Source of the DNA: Actinomycetes bacterium
Lineage (GTDB): Bacteria > Actinomycetota > Acidimicrobiia > Acidimicrobiales > RAAP-2
DNA: 8,970 nt
Reading direction: 5' to 3'
NCBI GenBank assembly: GCA_021849435.1
Contig: JAJZSX010000078.1
Span: 1 to 8,970 of the forward strand
Below, piece by piece: positions 6,814 to 8,970 of the stretch (its first letter is position 1; every line of letters starts with the position of its first letter). A program made the translations under genes and the position numbers. A model generated the notes under the pieces. That model worked only from the letters and a program-made list of their open reading frames with translations. It did not search any database and had not been told where the DNA came from.

Positions 6814-6830
6814 CCCCGGGTATCCCGGGG
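6814..6830. repeat. Strong GC hairpin CCCCGGG-TAT-CCCGGGG
   Basis: Two exact 7-base arms surround a 3-base loop, all G/C in the stem. No T run follows on either strand. It falls inside the candidate gene remnant, where on the - strand it encodes TPGYPG, so it may be a by-product of coding sequence, not a signal. Confidence 0.4.
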
Positions 6831-7179
6831 TCGCGATCGCTCTACCAACGCCCAGTCCGACGGCGTAGGCGGTTGACGAGGTTGGGGTCACCTCGACCAG
6901 ACTGGCGGATTCGATACGGGCCACTCGTGTCGACTCCTGGAACTTGAGGTTGTCGCCGTGCTGGACAGAGCCGGTTTGGGTCCGTGATTCAGACCGGGGC
7001 CCAACGCGGTAGACGATCGCCACACCATCGGGCGTTGGGATGATCGGGTGTGGCAACACGTGCGGGCCCGTGGCGAGGACGGTCCTTGACTGCGACGTCG
7101 GTCGCGAGAAGGTCGTTGTCGCCGATGGTCGTCGGCCCTAGCGCCTCCTGGTTGACCGGCACGGCGGAGCGGGTGAAAG

Positions 7180-7185
7180 TACACT
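7180..7185 (+). promoter_or_regulatory. -10 box of a probable leaderless promoter
   Basis: TACACT (TANNNT type) ends nine bases before the ATG at 7195, which places the transcription start at about 7192-7195. No Shine-Dalgarno precedes the ATG (the bases read ggcgttgat). This spacing is the usual signature of leaderless genes in actinobacteria. A TTGACC at 7152-7157 is 22 bases away, too far for a standard -35. Confidence 0.45.
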
Positions 7186-7194
7186 GGCGTTGAT

Positions 7195-8910
7195 ATGGCC
7201 CGTTCTCGTCATTCAGGGCCGCCGGATGGCGTGTCGCTCGGCGAGGTGCCCAATGCCCACCGGTTGCGTGCGCTGGCCGGTGCTATCGACGAACGGACGG
7301 GAGCGCCGCGGCGCGTAAGTCGTCGCCAACGTCGAACGGGACGGCGACACTCGCGCGCGCGGCCGTGGTGGATCGCCCTGGGGGTTATCGGCATCGTCAT
7401 CGTGCTCATCATCGCGGGTGGCGCCGGCTACCTCTACTATCTCAACTCCAAGATCCATCGCGTCGCGGTCGGCAACCTCACCTCCCAGTCGACAACGGGC
7501 GCCGACGCGGGCACCCAGAACATCCTCATGATTGGCTCCACATCGCGCTGCGCGTTGAAGGTGCAGAATGCCGCTTACGGTCTGTGCTCAGCCGGGGTGA
7601 ACGGCGTCAACAGCGATGTCATCATGATCCTGCACCTCAACCCCACCACCCGGGCACTGTCGATCCTGTCGATCCCGCGCGACCTCTTCCTGCCCAACGC
7701 GCGCTCGGGCCCCGATGGCGGCTACAAGATCGACGCCGCCCTCTACCAGGGTCAGTCGCAATTGATCAAGGTGATTCGCGAGGACTTCGGCATCGGGATT
7801 CAGCACTCGGTCGAATTGAACTTCGACACCTTTGCCAACGTGGTCAATGCGCTGGGCGGCATCAACATGTACTTCCCCATGCCAGTCTTTGACGCCTACT
7901 CGGGTCTCAACATCCCGCGGGCCGGTTGCGTGCACCTCGACGGCTACCACGCGTTGCAGGTGGTGCGGGCCCGTCACCTGCAGTACCGGCCCTCAAGCGT
8001 GAAGACCGGTGTCCACGCCTACTGGCCCTATGAACTGCAGAGCGACCTCGGGCGGATCAACCGTGACCACGAGTTCTTGCGTGTCCTTGCGTCCACTGTG
8101 TCCAAGCAAGGACTGGGAAATCCTGTCACCGACCTACGTCTGGTGAACAGCGTGGCCGGCCAACTTGAGTTCGACAATGCCTTCACCACCTCGGACATGG
8201 TGCACCTGCTACTCACCTTCCACTCCGCCAAGATCAACGGGGCGCCCCAGCTCACCATCCCCGTTTCGGTCGGCCCGAACGTCTCGTACGTCTACGGCGG
8301 CTTCCCCAAGGGTGAGATCGAGTTTCCGTCGCTGGTGCCCGACATGCACGCCATCGATCAGTTCCTCCAGATCAGTCCGAACACGAACACCCTCACCGGT
8401 CGGCCGCTACCAGCGCCCTCGTCGGTCACGGTGTCCGTGGTGAACGGGTCGGGCGTTCCCAACCAAGCCGCAACGACCCTCAACTCATTGGTGGCCCTGG
8501 GGTTTCGCGGAGCGGGTACGGGCAATACGCCCGTGCTAGCCACACAGCTCGAGACCTTGGTCGAGTACGCCTCGCCGGCCACCATCGGTGCCGCCGAGGC
8601 AGTGGCCCATTCGATGACCGGTGCAGTCACCATCATGCAAGCTCCTACCGCGAACGGCGCCCAGGTGACGGTGGTGACCGGCACCCAGTTCGCGGTCAAC
8701 CAGCCAGCGCCGGCCTCGACACATACCACGACGCACACGACGACGCATTCCACCACGCCGACGACGACGGCATCGTCGGCAGCCGCGGCTGCGGCTGCGG
8801 CTGCGGCCGCCAGCGCCGGTTTCCAGCCACCCTCGATTTCGAACCCGACGTTGGCGCCCTGGGACCCCCGAGCCTGTTCGCCAGGCATGCCGGTGCGCTC
8901 GGTCCCCTAA
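7195..8910 (+). CDS. LytR-CpsA-Psr (LCP) family wall glycopolymer ligase
   Basis: A 571-residue membrane-anchored LCP protein; the family transfers lipid-linked glycopolymers (teichoic acid, arabinogalactan, capsule) to peptidoglycan on the outer face. Order: a basic cytoplasmic N terminus (many Arg at 38-57), one membrane helix at about 58-82, the LCP domain at about 108-300, a LytR_C domain at about 409-499 (begins SSVTVSVVNGSGVPN), then a low-complexity tail. LCP signatures seen: NSDVIMILHLNP (139-150), LSIPRD (158-163), YKIDAALYQG (177-186), NALGGINMYFP (218-228), ALQVVRARH (253-261) and DLGRINRDHEFL (284-295). Two common residues differ: GSTSR (114-118) where GSDSR is usual, and NSD (139-141) where RSD is usual. 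Cysteines at 119 and 131 may pair in an inserted loop. The tail holds THTTTHTTTHSTTPTTT (509-525), 11 alanines (529-539) and a Pro-rich end. Translation is probably leaderless. The polymer substrate is unknown. Confidence 0.92.
   Translation: MARSRHSGPPDGVSLGEVPNAHRLRALAGAIDERTGAPRRVSRRQRRTGRRHSRARPWWIALGVIGIVIVLIIAGGAGYLYYLNSKIHRVAVGNLTSQSTTGADAGTQNILMIGSTSRCALKVQNAAYGLCSAGVNGVNSDVIMILHLNPTTRALSILSIPRDLFLPNARSGPDGGYKIDAALYQGQSQLIKVIREDFGIGIQHSVELNFDTFANVVNALGGINMYFPMPVFDAYSGLNIPRAGCVHLDGYHALQVVRARHLQYRPSSVKTGVHAYWPYELQSDLGRINRDHEFLRVLASTVSKQGLGNPVTDLRLVNSVAGQLEFDNAFTTSDMVHLLLTFHSAKINGAPQLTIPVSVGPNVSYVYGGFPKGEIEFPSLVPDMHAIDQFLQISPNTNTLTGRPLPAPSSVTVSVVNGSGVPNQAATTLNSLVALGFRGAGTGNTPVLATQLETLVEYASPATIGAAEAVAHSMTGAVTIMQAPTANGAQVTVVTGTQFAVNQPAPASTHTTTHTTTHSTTPTTTASSAAAAAAAAAAASAGFQPPSISNPTLAPWDPRACSPGMPVRSVP
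8719..8811 (+). repeat. Coding low-complexity tract: Thr/His repeat then poly-Ala
   Basis: Within the LCP gene, codons for a (CAY ACN ACG ACG)-like repeat give the Thr/His stretch. Then (GCGGCT) repeated three times plus GCGGCC at 8785-8808 forms most of an 11-alanine run. The hexamer repeat could change length by slippage without shifting the frame. The tract likely forms a flexible wall-spanning or surface linker. Confidence 0.75.
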
Positions 8911-8970
8911 CCACGTGTGCCGTTTTAGGCGAGGCCGGACGAAGTACACGAAAGAGTTGGCCATTTCTCG

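Larger units (their letters stand above)
6640..7162 (-). pseudogene. Unrecognised frameshifted gene remnant, leftward
   Basis: This gap between divergent genes appears empty, but the - strand shows coding-type base use in two consecutive frames. From GTG 7162 to about 7082 one frame reads VNQEALGPTTIGDNDLLATD and onward with G/C at 24 of 27 third positions and 11 of 27 second positions (hand counts). From about 7080 the next frame reads VLATGPHVLPHPIIPTPDG and onward; hand counts for 50 codons give roughly 68, 48 and 80 percent G/C at positions 1, 2 and 3. One extra base in the CC at 7082-7081 (- strand) explains the switch. The pattern fades after about 6745, yet the frame has no stop until 6640, inside the sigma gene, so the true 3' end also seems lost. 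The product, Val/Thr/Ser-rich, resembles a beta-rich secreted domain but is not assigned. Alternatives are a sequencing error in a live gene or a chance pattern. Confidence 0.35.

Noticed and set aside
6678..6848. Sigma-factor start at 6848 giving 244 residues
   Set aside because: The added residues are not sigma-like and show no coding bias in that frame. A ribosome binding site supports GTG 6656, and the extra stretch contains the 12-bp inverted repeat of the presumed promoter region.
7152..7185. Standard -35/-10 promoter made of TTGACC and TACACT
   Set aside because: The 22-base spacing is outside the workable range, so only the -10 box is kept.
8536..8964. Reverse-strand ORFs over the end of the LCP gene
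   Set aside because: They are Arg/Gly/Val-rich shadows of the LytR_C and low-complexity region, with no independent start signal.
1..8970. CRISPR array, insertion sequence, phage or toxin-antitoxin module
   Set aside because: No regularly spaced repeats, transposase or integrase motifs, terminal repeats with target duplication, or small paired toxin/antitoxin ORFs were found.

Overview
The window is high-GC bacterial DNA with a strong G/C bias at third codon positions. The gene content suggests an actinobacterium: a LytR-CpsA-Psr wall ligase with a LytR_C tail, a SapM-like secreted phosphatase, a DUF4232-like secreted protein, an ECF sigma factor with a membrane partner, and a probable leaderless start. 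An Acidimicrobiia-like lineage is possible but cannot be fixed from this sequence. No mobile element, CRISPR array, rRNA or tRNA was found.

Left part (1-2582, + strand): the end of a patatin-like phospholipase gene, split by a one-base frameshift near 290; a secreted phosphatase of the SapM/PF04185 type; and a small multi-pass membrane protein of unknown function. Middle (2583-4091): a 495-base gene-free stretch rich in inverted repeats, then an extended short-chain dehydrogenase/epimerase. The last 100 bases before the epimerase gene contain three GC-rich segments that can form two mutually exclusive hairpins, plus a third hairpin. This is the best candidate here for an undescribed cis-regulatory RNA.

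Right-centre (4092-6656, - strand): a compact three-gene operon read leftwards. It encodes an ECF sigma factor, a single-pass membrane protein that is probably its anti-sigma/sensor (GTGA overlap), and a secreted cysteine-rich two-domain protein whose ribosome binding site overlaps the previous stop codon. This looks like an envelope signal-transduction unit whose last gene is an exported effector or sensor accessory.

Right (6657-8970): a 538-base gap that appears empty but carries a coding-type base pattern on the - strand in two successive frames, so it probably holds a frameshifted or decayed gene. A 12-bp inverted repeat lies just upstream of the sigma gene. Next comes a + strand LCP-family cell-wall glycopolymer ligase with a probable leaderless promoter, two substitutions at normally conserved LCP positions and an unusual Thr/His plus poly-Ala tail. 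The last 60 bases (8911-8970) show no feature.

Two independent single-base indels in C/G runs (near 290 and 7081) are compatible with either real decay or draft-assembly errors. Read-level checking should come before either gene is called dead.
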